64,000 nt of DNA from Raineyella sp044508675 (GTDB lineage Bacteria > Actinomycetota > Actinomycetes > Propionibacteriales > Propionibacteriaceae): contig JBIQHF010000015.1 of the NCBI GenBank assembly GCA_044508675.1, positions 18,431 to 82,430 on the forward strand, written 5' to 3'. Of this stretch, positions 34,112-43,305 are shown piece by piece. The notes under the pieces were generated by a model. The model was not told where the DNA came from. It saw nothing but the letters and a program-made list of their open reading frames with translations, and did not search any database. Both the position numbers and the translations under genes were made by a program. Position 1 is the stretch's first letter; every line of letters begins with the position of its first letter.

Positions 34112-35398
34112 GTGAGCCAGGACACAGGACAGGACACAGGGACGGACACCGAGACGGACGCCGGGCAGGAGCAGGTGGTCCCGCGGGCGACGATCGTCGG
34201 TCCCGGGCTGGCGCTCGTCGCCGTGGTCCTGATGGCCGCCGCGCTGCGCCCCGGCGCCACGTCGGTGGGGCCAGTGATCGCCGAGGTGAGCGAGAGCGTC
34301 GGGATGGGTGCGGCGCTCGCGGGAGTGCTGACCGCCCTGCCCGGACTCACCTTTGCGGCGATCGGGGCGGTCGCGGTGGCGCTGGCGCGTCGGGTCGGCC
34401 TGACCGTGGGCATCGTGGTCGGGCTGGTGCTGATCGTGCTCGGCCTGGTGCTGCGGACCTTCACCGACTCGACCGCGGCATTCCTGGCCTGCACGCTGCT
34501 CGGATTGGCCGGGATGGCGCTCGGCAACGTGCTGGTGCCGGCATGGGCCAAGCGGCACGGCGGGCCGTACGTCACGCGACTGATGACCGCCTACAGCGTG
34601 ACCCTGCTGGTCAGTGCGGCGATCGGCTCCGCGGCCGCCTCACCGATCGCCGCGTACGCCCCCGGTGGCTGGCGTGCCGCCCTCGGGGTGTGGGGCCTGA
34701 CCGCTGCGGTCGGGTTCGTTCCGTGGGTCGTGCTCGCGGTCCGGGAACGCGCCGATGCCGCCGACCGGACCGGCACCGCGATGCTGCCCCCGTCCGGCTT
34801 GATGCTGCGCTCGCCCACGGCGCTGGCACTGGGCCTGTTCTTCGGCACCCAGGCGCTGACGGCCTATGCGCAGTTCGGCTGGTTGCCCCAGATCTACCGC
34901 GACGCCGGCCTGTCCGCCACCGCCGCGGGCGCGTTGCTGGCGTTGATCTCGGTCATCGGCGTGGTCGGCGGCTTCCTGATGCCGCGGTGGGTGGCGACGT
35001 CGGCCAACCTGGCGCCCGGCATGTGGTTCTTCGGGGCATCGACGATCGCCGGCTGGCTGGGTCTGCTGATCGCCCCCGCCGCCGTGCCGTGGTTGTGGGC
35101 GGTCCTGCTCGGCTTCGGCGGGTGGACGTTCACTGCCGCCATTGCGATGATCACGGTGCGTACCCGGGACCCGCACGTCACGGCGCGGGTCTCCGGCTTC
35201 GTGCAGCCGTTCGGCTACCTACTGGCCGGTCTGGGGCCCCTGCTCATGGGTGTGGTCTACCAGGCCACCGGCGGCTGGACCCAGGTCCTGTGGGGACTGG
35301 TGGGGGTTGCTGTCGTGATGACGATCGCCGGCCTCCGCCTCGCCAGGCCCGCGTACGTCGACGACGAGACCGGGCCTTCGGGGGCCGGGGCAGCCTGA
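34112..35398 (+). CDS. MFS transporter, CynX/NimT-like
   Basis: A 428-aa major-facilitator protein with 12 hydrophobic segments. A helix-1 block reads ALRPGATSVGPVIAEVSESVGM, which matches the cyanate/nitroimidazole (CynX/NimT) subfamily, and a QFGWLPQIYRDAGLSATAAGALLAL block lies in the second half. Members export or import small anions and drugs; the substrate is not deducible. The start GTG at 34112 lies six bases after a TAGCCT -10, so a separate leaderless transcript is possible although the upstream gene is only nine bases away. Confidence 0.8.
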   Translation: MSQDTGQDTGTDTETDAGQEQVVPRATIVGPGLALVAVVLMAAALRPGATSVGPVIAEVSESVGMGAALAGVLTALPGLTFAAIGAVAVALARRVGLTVGIVVGLVLIVLGLVLRTFTDSTAAFLACTLLGLAGMALGNVLVPAWAKRHGGPYVTRLMTAYSVTLLVSAAIGSAAASPIAAYAPGGWRAALGVWGLTAAVGFVPWVVLAVRERADAADRTGTAMLPPSGLMLRSPTALALGLFFGTQALTAYAQFGWLPQIYRDAGLSATAAGALLALISVIGVVGGFLMPRWVATSANLAPGMWFFGASTIAGWLGLLIAPAAVPWLWAVLLGFGGWTFTAAIAMITVRTRDPHVTARVSGFVQPFGYLLAGLGPLLMGVVYQATGGWTQVLWGLVGVAVVMTIAGLRLARPAYVDDETGPSGAGAA

Positions 35399-35444
35399 CT
35401 GGGGCCGGGGCACGGGGCACCCAGCCCTGGTGGGAGTTGCCTCG

Positions 35445-36388
35445 TCAAGCGGCGGCATCCTCGGGTGATCCGGGTTCGCGGAGCGCGTAGCGGGTGTGGC
35501 GTCGGGGTTGTCGGGTGCCTCCTGCGCGCGCCGGTGGCAGGAACTCGGGGACCTGGTCGACGCCCAGCCGGACCTCCCAGCGGCCGCCGGGCGTCGACCG
35601 GGGTCGGGTTCGACCAAGCCGTGGTGGTGGCGGCAGAGTAGGACCAGGTTGTGCAGGGCGGTGGGTCCGCCCTCGGCCCGGGCCACCCAGGCATTGATCT
35701 GCCCGATCATCTGTTCGGCCTCCACGGTGGGGAGCTTGACCCGGAAGAACACCGATCCGTGCCCGTCGCGGGCCCAGGTCAGCCGGCGCCTGCGCCGGGC
35801 GAGGGCCTCCTGGCGCTCCAGCGACTGTCGGAGCACCTCATCGGCCAGATCCGGGGCGACGGCCTCCAACGCCCGGTGGGCCAGCCGGCGCAACTCGTCG
35901 GGGTCGTGTCGGTCGACGAATCCGACCAGCCTCTGCTCGATGTCGTCCATCAGGGCCGGGTTCAGCTCGCCGGGCAGGGCCTCCAGTCCGTCGATGATCC
36001 CGCGGCACTGCTGGGGCGAGGTGGTCCCGGTCGCGAGTGCGGCCGCGACATGGCGGTGCCCGGCCAGCCTGGCGGCGGTCCGTACGGTGGTGTGGGCCTG
36101 CCGGAGGGTCAGCCGGTTCGAGTCCCGCAACCACGCCGCTGTCCCGCCCCCGACGATTTCCGCGGTCACGTTCCGGGTCTCGATCTCGGCGACCACCACC
36201 AGCTCGGCCGCATGCACCATCGAGACCAGCCGGCCCAGCGTGGTGCACGCAGCAAGCAGGTCGGCATCGACCAGCCCGGCCGCACCGGCCTCCAGGAACC
36301 GACCCACCTGCTTGACTGCACCATCAAGCGTCGGCGGCGCAACCCCACCCGGCCCAGGCCGTGCAGTCCCACCGGCCGACCCATTCAC
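35445..36388 (-). pseudogene. Decayed DUF222/HNH endonuclease gene (13E12-repeat family)
   Basis: The N-terminal DUF222 domain is well preserved (from VNGSAGG to KLPTVEAEQMIGQINAWVARA), but it jumps directly to the end of the HNH domain (GGPTALHNLVLLCRHHHGLVEPD). A middle segment of roughly 130 residues that intact relatives have is missing. The frame then breaks: the true C-terminus, GRWEVRLGVDQVPEFLPPARAGG to a stop at 35445-35447, is in another frame, reached by adding one base near a CCCC run around 35592-35595. Deletion of the catalytic HNH half makes this a pseudogene. The GTG start at 36388 is inferred. Confidence 0.75.
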
Positions 36389-36439
36389 ATCCTCGTTCTC
36401 CCCCCTGCGCCGAACACTAGAGGGCCCCTCTGACATTTT

Positions 36440-36455
36440 TCGAACTCGCGTCTGA
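36440..36455 (-). promoter_or_regulatory. LexA/SOS-box-like site upstream of the HNH gene
   Basis: TCGAAC-tcgc-GTCTGA on the plus strand matches the actinobacterial LexA consensus TCGAAC-N4-GTTCGA at 10 of 12 fixed positions, with a perfect half-site. It lies 52 bases upstream of the HNH start. Several mycobacterial 13E12-family genes are LexA-controlled, which supports the reading. Confidence 0.45.
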
Positions 36456-36642
36456 ATGACCTTGTGGGGAATGGTTCTCCGTGCCGGCCGGCGCGCGAGC
36501 GAGGGGTGGCGCATTCTGGTCGAGGGGCGGGAACATGATCCCTACGGACGCGTGGCGTACGGGAGGGGCGTTCGGCGTACGGACCGGAGGTGTCCGGGAT
36601 GCCGCGACGCAAGGGGCAGCACCTGTGAGGCCAGGAGGGCCG

Positions 36643-37491
36643 GTGTTCTTCAGCAGACGCAGCGACGGGACCCGCGTCCCCGATCTCTCGCCGCAGCGGC
36701 GGCTCGAGCCGTACATGATGACGACCCGGCTCGAGGCGATGGTCTTCTACCCGCAACGGATCCAGGTGGACCCCCTGTTGGCGTGGTTGCAGCAGGTCAA
36801 CGAGGGGCGACCGGCCGCCGAGCGCTATTCCTTCTTCCACGTCTACCTCACCGCCCTCGCCCGGCTCTTCCGGCAGCGTCCCGAGCTCAACCGGTTCGTC
36901 TCCGGCCGGCGTACGTACGTCCACAAGGACATCAGCTTCTCGTTCACGGTGAAGAAGGCCCTGACCGACCAGGCCCCCGAGACCCAGGTGCGGATGGTCT
37001 TCACCGGCACCGAGACGGTTGCGCAGGTCCGGGACCGGGTCAACAGCGAACTGGTCCGGGCGCGCGGGGCCGAGCCGAGTGAGGGGGATCGACTCATCGA
37101 GGCGGTCGCGGGCCTGCCTCGCCCGGTGGTGGCGACGTTCGCCAGAGCGGTCTGGGCTCTGGACAATCACAATGTGCTGCCGCGCTTCCTGCGGGAGGTG
37201 ATCCCGGTGTACGCCAGCGCCTACCTGGTCAACCTCGGTTCGCTCGGGGCCGAGGCGCCGTTCCATCACCTCTACCAGCGCGGCACGGCCAGCGTCTTCG
37301 CCGCGATCGGGGCTATCCGCAAGGAGGCCGTCGTCGATGGGGCCGGCGCGGTCGTCGCGCGGGACTGCGTGACCGTCGTCTACAGCATCGACGAGCGCGC
37401 CACCCAGGGCTACTACTTCGTCAAATCTGCGCGGATACTGGAAGAAATGCTGGCGGCACCGGAACGGCTCCTGCAGCCACCGCAGGAGTGA
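36643..37491 (+). CDS. 2-oxoacid dehydrogenase E2-like (CAT-like) acyltransferase
   Basis: A 282-aa protein similar to the stand-alone E2 catalytic-domain/chloramphenicol-acetyltransferase-like family: RRLEPYMMTTRLEAMVFYPQRI, then YSFFHVYLTALARLFRQRPELNRFVSG, and a C-terminal YSIDERATQGYYFVKSAR. It has no lipoyl domain, so it is not a real E2 component. The active-site motif, usually (H/E)RxxDG, reads ERATQG, with the conserved Asp replaced by Gln. AGGAGG lies four bases before the GTG at 36643. Substrate unknown. Confidence 0.7.
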   Translation: MFFSRRSDGTRVPDLSPQRRLEPYMMTTRLEAMVFYPQRIQVDPLLAWLQQVNEGRPAAERYSFFHVYLTALARLFRQRPELNRFVSGRRTYVHKDISFSFTVKKALTDQAPETQVRMVFTGTETVAQVRDRVNSELVRARGAEPSEGDRLIEAVAGLPRPVVATFARAVWALDNHNVLPRFLREVIPVYASAYLVNLGSLGAEAPFHHLYQRGTASVFAAIGAIRKEAVVDGAGAVVARDCVTVVYSIDERATQGYYFVKSARILEEMLAAPERLLQPPQE

Positions 37492-37593
37492 TCCGCCTGT
37501 CGGCGCGGGTCAACGAGGTCGGGGATCGGTGACTGGCAGAGGCGGTTGCTAGTCTCACGACGCTTGAATCCGACATCCTGAAAGGTCACGACC

Positions 37594-38181
37594 ATGGTCG
37601 AGCAGCCGCGCCAGCCGCGCAACGTAACATCCGTCCCGATCCACGACACGCTCGCCGGCCGCTGGAGCCCGCGAAGCTTCGATGCCGAGTACGTCGTGAT
37701 CGAGGATGACCTGACCGCGCTCGGCGAGGCCGCGCGCTGGGCGCCATCGGCCAGTAACCTCCAGCCGGCCCGGTTCATCGTCGGCGCCCGGGGTACGGCC
37801 ACGTTCGAGAAGATCCACGCGACCCTGCTGGACTTCAACAAGTCGTGGACGCCGCGGGCCTCCCTGCTCCTGGTCGCCGTCGCCGAGACCGAGCGTGATG
37901 GTGTGGCGCTGCGCTGGGCCGAGTACGACCTGGGCCAGGCCGTCGCGCACCTCAGCGTGGAGGCCGAGTCCCGCGGCCTGAACGTACGCCAGATGGGTGG
38001 TTTCGACCCGGAGGCGCTGCGGACCTCCTTCGAGCTGGCCCCGGAGCTGGAACCGGTCAGCATCGTCGCGGTCGGCAAGTACACCGAGGCCGAGGACATC
38101 CCGCAGGGGATCCGCGAGCGCGACGCCGCTCCCCGCACCCGCCGGTCCCTGGAGGAGTTGGCCATCGTCCTGGACGCCTGA
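37594..38181 (+). CDS. Nitroreductase family protein
   Basis: A 195-aa FMN-dependent nitroreductase-fold protein. The N-terminal LAGRWSPRSFDAEYVV block and the AARWAPSASNLQPARFIVG block are FMN-contacting family signatures, and WAEYDLGQAVAHLSVEAESRGLNVRQMGGFD is also typical. Such enzymes reduce nitroaromatics, quinones or enones. AAAGG precedes the ATG by eight bases. It appears monocistronic. Confidence 0.8.
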   Translation: MVEQPRQPRNVTSVPIHDTLAGRWSPRSFDAEYVVIEDDLTALGEAARWAPSASNLQPARFIVGARGTATFEKIHATLLDFNKSWTPRASLLLVAVAETERDGVALRWAEYDLGQAVAHLSVEAESRGLNVRQMGGFDPEALRTSFELAPELEPVSIVAVGKYTEAEDIPQGIRERDAAPRTRRSLEELAIVLDA

Positions 38182-38236
38182 GTCCAGTCACGGGTGGGGC
38201 GGGCCGGTGGCCCGCTTCCTCGCGCATGATGTACGC

Positions 38237-39187
38237 ATGCCTGAACGCGAACCGTCCGGTCCCCTCGACCGCGCCACCTCCCGCCGGGCACTGCTCGGGG
38301 GAGCGCTGTTGGTGGGGGCCGGAGGGGTCCTCGCCGGGTGCGCCCGCCCGTTGGTCGATCCCCCTGCCCCGAGCGTGACCGGGGCCGGGGGACCGACCGG
38401 TGCCCCCAGCCCCGCCGCTTCGCCGACGGCCACGCCCACCCCGACACCGACAGGGACACCAATCGAGGGCGGGGCCGTGGGTGCCGCAGACGTGCAGGCC
38501 CTCGCCGCGCGCTACGAGGGGCGTACGCCCACGCAGTGGGGCCTCGAGGTCGACGACGTGGTGCTGCGCAGCGACTCGCGCGCCATTGCGCTGACCCTCG
38601 ATGCCTGCGGCGGGCCGAGCGGGAGTGGCGTGGACACCGATCTGCTCGACTTCCTGCGTGCCGAGCAGATCCCGGCGACCCTGTTCCTCAACTTGCGGTG
38701 GATCCAGGCCAACCGCCGGGTCGTCGACGAGCTCGCGGCCGAGGACCTGTTCGAGCTCGCCAACCACGGGACCCGGCACCGGCCGCTGTCGGTCACCGGC
38801 CGGGAGGCGTACGGCATCAACGGCACCACCAGCGTCACCGAGGCGATCGACGAGGTCCACGCCAATCACGAGCAGCTGGCCGCCATCACCGGCCGGGCCC
38901 CACGCTTCTTCCGGCCGGGCACCGCCTACTTCGACGACATCGGCGTCGCCCTGGTCCGCGAACTCGGCGAGATCCCGGTCAACTTCGACGTGAACGGCGA
39001 TGCCGGGGCGACCTTCACCGCCGGCCAGGTCGCCTCCACCGTCGCCGCCGCCCGGCCCGGCTCGATCATCATCGGCCACATGAACCAGCCGAACGGTGAC
39101 ACCGCCGAGGGGCTGGCCGTCGCCCTGCCGAAACTGCGGGCCGCCGGGCACACTTTCGCCAGGCTGGGGGAGGTCGGCCTGCACTGA
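38237..39187 (+). CDS. Lipoprotein polysaccharide deacetylase (NodB-like)
   Basis: A 316-aa exported protein. The N-terminus ATSRRALLGGALLVGAG carries a twin-arginine-like motif ending in a lipobox (LAGC), followed by a Pro/Thr/Ala-rich linker. The NodB domain starts with IALTLDACGGPSG (catalytic Asp region), followed by the zinc-ligand motif NHGTRHRPLS and FFRPGTAYFDD. It probably modifies cell-wall or surface polysaccharide. The ATG at 38237 lies 55 bases after the nitroreductase stop. Confidence 0.8.
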   Translation: MPEREPSGPLDRATSRRALLGGALLVGAGGVLAGCARPLVDPPAPSVTGAGGPTGAPSPAASPTATPTPTPTGTPIEGGAVGAADVQALAARYEGRTPTQWGLEVDDVVLRSDSRAIALTLDACGGPSGSGVDTDLLDFLRAEQIPATLFLNLRWIQANRRVVDELAAEDLFELANHGTRHRPLSVTGREAYGINGTTSVTEAIDEVHANHEQLAAITGRAPRFFRPGTAYFDDIGVALVRELGEIPVNFDVNGDAGATFTAGQVASTVAAARPGSIIIGHMNQPNGDTAEGLAVALPKLRAAGHTFARLGEVGLH

Positions 39188-39192
39188 CGGGC

Positions 39193-39741
39193 TCACCCGT
39201 CGGTGGCGGAGGAGGTCGCCGGCCAGTGCCGTACGACCGGGTCGACCGATCCGGGGGCGTCGGTCGTCGCGAGCGCCGCGACGTAACCCGGCACGGGGGC
39301 CGCGAGCTCCTGGGTCTCGCCGCGGCCGGCCTTCATCCGTGCCTCGCGTCGCACCCAGGCAGTGGCCTGCTCGGGATCGGCCAGGTCGGCCACCCGCTGA
39401 ACGTCCACCCCGATCGGCCCTTCGGTGCTGACGGCGACGACCACCAGCACTCCGGAGTGGGACACCGAGACCCAGGGCAGAGTCGGCCCCGGCCCCAGGA
39501 TCCGCGGGGCGCCGTGAGGCCCTCCGCAGTCGCTGCAGGTGCGGTCGACCACCACCTCGTCCGGCTCGACAGCCAGGTGCTCGGCGACGGCTGCCCGCAG
39601 CAGGGCGGCTGCGAGGAGGGAGCGGCCCCGGTCCGCGGGCCGCTCGTACGCGTCGGCCCGGGTGAGCTCGGCGGCACTGACCGCGGCCGAGAGGCTGCGA
39701 TCGACCGCGGTGAGCGTGGCCCACCACACTTCGACCCCCAT
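39193..39741 (-). CDS. Sfp-type 4'-phosphopantetheinyl transferase
   Basis: A 182-aa member of the Sfp/EntD superfamily. Motifs visible are WVSVSHSGVLVVVAVS (substrate-binding core), IGVDVQRV (the Mg2+-binding Asp) and WVRREARMKAGRG, the W-x3-E-A-x2-K motif. It attaches the phosphopantetheine arm from CoA to a carrier-domain serine. It lies divergent from a gene containing exactly such a carrier domain, with a shared iron-box promoter, so that protein is the natural client. AGGAGGG precedes the ATG at 39741. Confidence 0.8.
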   Translation of the reverse strand: MGVEVWWATLTAVDRSLSAAVSAAELTRADAYERPADRGRSLLAAALLRAAVAEHLAVEPDEVVVDRTCSDCGGPHGAPRILGPGPTLPWVSVSHSGVLVVVAVSTEGPIGVDVQRVADLADPEQATAWVRREARMKAGRGETQELAAPVPGYVAALATTDAPGSVDPVVRHWPATSSATDG

Positions 39742-39782
39742 CGGCCCTCCTGCTGCGCAGCATCCACTCTTGTCGCGGGAAC

Positions 39783-39801
39783 TTATCTTAGCCTAACCTA
39801 A
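39783..39801. promoter_or_regulatory. DtxR/IdeR iron box in the divergent promoter
   Basis: TTATCTTAGCCTAACCTAA matches the DtxR/IdeR consensus TTAGGTTAGSCTAACCTAA at 17 of 19 positions. It overlaps plausible -10 hexamers for both directions (TAAGAT leftwards, TAACCT rightwards). Repression by iron-loaded DtxR would turn on both genes in iron starvation. Confidence 0.85.
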
Positions 39802-39807
39802 CCCCTC

Positions 39808-42399
39808 GTGAGTATTGCCGTCTCCCTCGCCCCGCAGCATCGTCCGGGCCCCCTGTCCGCGGACGCCCCTGCCGGCACCCCGGCATTGGTGGGTGCCACC
39901 GGTGCTTCCTTGTCGTACGGACACCTGCGCGAACTGGTTCACGACCACGTCCGCCGCCTGCCCGACCCGGCTGCGGGGCGCTGCCTGGTCCACGTGCCGC
40001 TGCGGCCCGACCCGGCCAGCGTCGTCGCCTACCTGGCCACCATCGAGGCGGGACACGTTGCCCTGGTCACCGGGGACGACTCCCGGGCCGAGGCAGTCCT
40101 GGAGCGTTATCGCCCGGACCTGGCGGCCACCGGTGACCGGCGCGATCCGTACGCCCGGCTGGCGTCGCTCCCGCAGCACCTGCTGCACCCGGACCTGGCC
40201 CTGCTGCTCAGCACCTCCGGCAGCACCGGCTCGCCGAAGCTGGTCCGGCTGTCCCGCGAGAACGTACGCTGCAATGCGACCGCCATCGCCGAGGCGCTCC
40301 GCATCACTCCTGCCGATCGGGGTATCACCAGCCTCCCGTTGCACTACACCTTCGGGCTGTCGGTGCTGCACTCCCACCTGGTCGCCGGCGCCTCGGTGGT
40401 GCTGCACGAGGGGTCGGTGCTCGACGACGGCTTCTGGACGGCCGTCGACCGCTGGGGCGTCACCAACCTGGCCGCGGTGCCGCACACCGTCGAGCTGATG
40501 GAGTCCATCGGTGCTCTCGAGCGTCCCCATCCCGCGCTGCGCCTGGTCGCCCAAGCCGGCGGACGGATGCACCCGGACCGGGTCCGGCGGACCGCAGCGA
40601 TCGGCAGTGAACACGGCTGGGGGCTGTCGGTGATGTACGGCCAGACCGAGGCGACCGCCAGGATCTGCGTCCTCCCCCCGGAACTCGTCGCCGACCATCC
40701 CGACGCCGTCGGCCACCCCGTGGCCGGCACCACGATCCACCTGGACACCACCGTGCCGGAGGCCGGCAACGGGACCGGTGAGGTCGTCGTCCGCGGACCC
40801 GGGGTGATGATGGGCTACGCCGAGCACCCCGACGACCTGGCGCTGGGCGCGCTCCTCGACGAACTGCGCACCGGAGACCTGGGCCGGATCAGCCCGGAAG
40901 GCATGCTGCGGCTGGTCGGCCGACGAGCGGGCTTCGTCAAGGTGATGGGCCTGCGCATCGACCTCGCCCGGGTCGAGGACGCCCTCGAGACCGCCGGCTT
41001 CACGACCTGCGTCGGCGGCGACGACACCGGCCTGACCATCGCGGTCGAGCCCGTCGCCGGCCGTTCGGCAGATCGTACGGCCCAGCGCGTGCGCGACCTG
41101 GCTGGGCGGGCCGGCGGACTGGGACCGGCCTCGATCGCGGTCGCCGTCGTCGAACTGGCCCGCCGCTCCAACGGCAAGGTCGACCGGGCCGGCTGCGCTG
41201 CCCTGGTGAAGGCCGCTGTCGCGACCGGGGTCGCTCGCACCGCCCGTGCCTCCCTCGCCACCGAGGTCGCCCGGGTGATCGGCCGGGTCCTGGGCACGGA
41301 CGGTGTCGACCTCGACCGCAGCTTCGTGCAACTCGGCGGGGACTCGCTCAGCCACGTCCAGGCCTCCAGCCGGCTGGAGGGCCTGCTCGGCCCGCTGCCC
41401 CGGGACTGGCACCACTGCCCCTTGCGCGAGCTCGCCGCTGCGGCCGACCCGACCGACGCCCCGGTGACCCGACGTGCGGAGCGTGCGCCTCGTCGGGGGC
41501 AGGCCTGGCGGTCGGTCGAGACCTCGGTGCTGTTGCGCGCGATCGCCGTGGTGATCATCTGCGCCTCCCACGCCGACCTGCTCGACCTCATGGGCGGGGC
41601 GCACATCCTGCTGGCCGTCACCGGGTTCAATGCGGCCCGCTTCGGTCTGTCCTTTCCGGCGGCCGCCGGCCGCTGGCGCTCCGCCGCGCGGATGCTGATC
41701 GGGGTGGCCGTGCCGACGATGGCGGTCGCGCTGTTCGGCATGGCCGCCACCGGCCGGTACGGCTGGACCAACGTCACGATGACGCAGTGGTTGTTCGGTG
41801 CTCCGACCGACGGGCCGACCCGCCACGAGTTCTGGTTCATCGAGGCCCTGGTGGCGAGCATCGTGGTGATCACGGCCGTGCTGTCCATCCCGGCGGTCGG
41901 CCGCGCCTGGCGAGGCCATCCCTGGCGGGTCGCGGCCGTCCTGACCGCCGTCGCCCTGGTACCGCGGTTCGTCATCCCGCCGCTGTGGGACGGCCCGGTC
42001 GAAGCAGTCATGCCCACCACGTTCTGGCTGTTCGCGCTCGGCGCGGCCGCCGCGTACGCCGACACCCGGGCCCGACGCCTGGCCACTCTCGGCCTCGCGG
42101 TGATCGGCACCGCCACGTTCTTCCCCGACGACCCGGCACGCAACGCCGTCATCCTCGGTGGTGTCGTCCTGCTGACCCTGGTCGCCAGGATCCGCGTCCC
42201 GGCACCGATCCTGCCCGTGGTGAGCCTGTTGGCCGCGGCCTCGCTGTACGTCTACCTGGTGCAGTTCCTCGTGCTCTCGATGTTCGAGAACAACTGGGTC
42301 GAGACCCTGTCGGCGATCGCGGTCGGCTGCCTGGTCTGGGGGCTGGCGGACCGTCCGGTCCGACGCCTCCAGGACCTGGTCCCGCCACCGGATCGGTGA
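39808..42399 (+). CDS. Adenylation-carrier-membrane acyltransferase fusion (A-T-AT3), iron-regulated
   Basis: An 863-aa, three-part protein. Residues 1-470 form an ANL adenylation domain: STSGSTGSPK phosphate loop (135-144), MYGQTEAT (276-283), RTGDLGRI (354-361), hinge GRRAGFVKVMGLRID (371-385) and A10 Lys457 in NGKVDR. Residues 482-545 are a carrier domain with LGGDSL (Ser513). From 569 there is an acyltransferase-3 membrane domain with nine or ten hydrophobic helices and its R-x10-H motif (Arg577, His588). Such a chain could activate an acid, load it on its own carrier and pass it to a membrane or extracellular acceptor. No condensation or thioesterase domain is present. Substrate and acceptor are unknown. 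GTG start without ribosome site, next to the iron box. Confidence 0.85.
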   Translation: MSIAVSLAPQHRPGPLSADAPAGTPALVGATGASLSYGHLRELVHDHVRRLPDPAAGRCLVHVPLRPDPASVVAYLATIEAGHVALVTGDDSRAEAVLERYRPDLAATGDRRDPYARLASLPQHLLHPDLALLLSTSGSTGSPKLVRLSRENVRCNATAIAEALRITPADRGITSLPLHYTFGLSVLHSHLVAGASVVLHEGSVLDDGFWTAVDRWGVTNLAAVPHTVELMESIGALERPHPALRLVAQAGGRMHPDRVRRTAAIGSEHGWGLSVMYGQTEATARICVLPPELVADHPDAVGHPVAGTTIHLDTTVPEAGNGTGEVVVRGPGVMMGYAEHPDDLALGALLDELRTGDLGRISPEGMLRLVGRRAGFVKVMGLRIDLARVEDALETAGFTTCVGGDDTGLTIAVEPVAGRSADRTAQRVRDLAGRAGGLGPASIAVAVVELARRSNGKVDRAGCAALVKAAVATGVARTARASLATEVARVIGRVLGTDGVDLDRSFVQLGGDSLSHVQASSRLEGLLGPLPRDWHHCPLRELAAAADPTDAPVTRRAERAPRRGQAWRSVETSVLLRAIAVVIICASHADLLDLMGGAHILLAVTGFNAARFGLSFPAAAGRWRSAARMLIGVAVPTMAVALFGMAATGRYGWTNVTMTQWLFGAPTDGPTRHEFWFIEALVASIVVITAVLSIPAVGRAWRGHPWRVAAVLTAVALVPRFVIPPLWDGPVEAVMPTTFWLFALGAAAAYADTRARRLATLGLAVIGTATFFPDDPARNAVILGGVVLLTLVARIRVPAPILPVVSLLAAASLYVYLVQFLVLSMFENNWVETLSAIAVGCLVWGLADRPVRRLQDLVPPPDR

Positions 42400-42412
42400 G
42401 GCGGCAGGGCGG

Positions 42413-43162
42413 CTACCCCCGGCGCGCCTCGAACTCCAGCCGGACGTAGTCGATCACCGGCTCGTCCATCGCCGTGGCGACGGCGTCGACGTACGCCGCC
42501 CGGTCGTCCTCGGGCATCTCCCGCAGCACGGCGCCGAGGATCACGGTGGCCAGATACGGGCGGATCGTCTCGGCGTCGAGTCGGAGCGGGTCGGGGCGCA
42601 GCCGGACCTCGACGGCGGTGAACCCCTCCTCCTCCAGCGCGGTCCTGGTGTCCTCCGCGGTGGCGAAGCAGGTCGCATCCGCGGGGCGCTCGGTGCCCTC
42701 GACCAGGCGTCGGGCCCGGCGGACGTTCTCGAGCTGTCCGGCGCCGCCGGCATCCGCGACGAACCGTCCGCCGGGGCGCAGTGCCGCCGCGACCGAGCCG
42801 AACACCGTCCGATGGTCCGGCAGCCAGTGCAGGGTCGCCACGCTCATCGCCGCATCGACCGGCTCGTCCACCGAGAAGGGCGCCCGCAGGTCGGCCTCCA
42901 GCAGCCGGACCCGGTCGGCGTACGGCGCGAGGGTGTCGCGCGCGGTGGCCAGCATCGTCGGGGACCCGTCCAGGCCGATCAGTCGGCACCGCGGCTGTTC
43001 GGCCAGCAGGATCGCCGCGTCACGCCCGGTCCCGCAGCCGAGCTCCAGCACGGCCTCTCCGCCGGCGAGCGCGAGGCGGTCGATCACCCCCCGCCCCCAG
43101 GATCGATGCGGCAGGGGAAGGGCGCCGTACGTCGCGGCGTCCCAGTCCAGAGGAGAGGTCAT
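42413..43162 (-). CDS. Class I SAM methyltransferase, trans-aconitate methyltransferase-like
   Basis: A 249-aa methyltransferase. Motif I is VLELGCGTGRDAAILL, motif post-I ends CRLIGLDGSPTM, and motif II is DAAMSVATLHWLPD. These and the length match the Tam (trans-aconitate 2-methyltransferase)-like group, which methylate small carboxylic acids. It converges on the A-T-AT3 gene, 13 bases away, so it is probably a separate unit. The methyl acceptor is not known. Confidence 0.75.
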   Translation of the reverse strand: MTSPLDWDAATYGALPLPHRSWGRGVIDRLALAGGEAVLELGCGTGRDAAILLAEQPRCRLIGLDGSPTMLATARDTLAPYADRVRLLEADLRAPFSVDEPVDAAMSVATLHWLPDHRTVFGSVAAALRPGGRFVADAGGAGQLENVRRARRLVEGTERPADATCFATAEDTRTALEEEGFTAVEVRLRPDPLRLDAETIRPYLATVILGAVLREMPEDDRAAYVDAVATAMDEPVIDYVRLEFEARRG

Positions 43163-43305
43163 GGGGTGATTGTGCTCCTGCGCGGGTCACCGACCGCTGC
43201 GGATCCGCCGCGGATTCAGTCCAGTGGAACGGATCGCTCGCGGCACCGGACGCTGGCCCCTAGCCTCGCCGGCACCGGGCATCGGGGCCGGGGACAGGGG
43301 GATGG

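Noticed and set aside
39793..41919. 708-aa open frame antisense to the A-T-AT3 gene
   Set aside because: High-GC antisense shadow, rich in Arg/Gly/Asp/His, with no domain or ribosome site.
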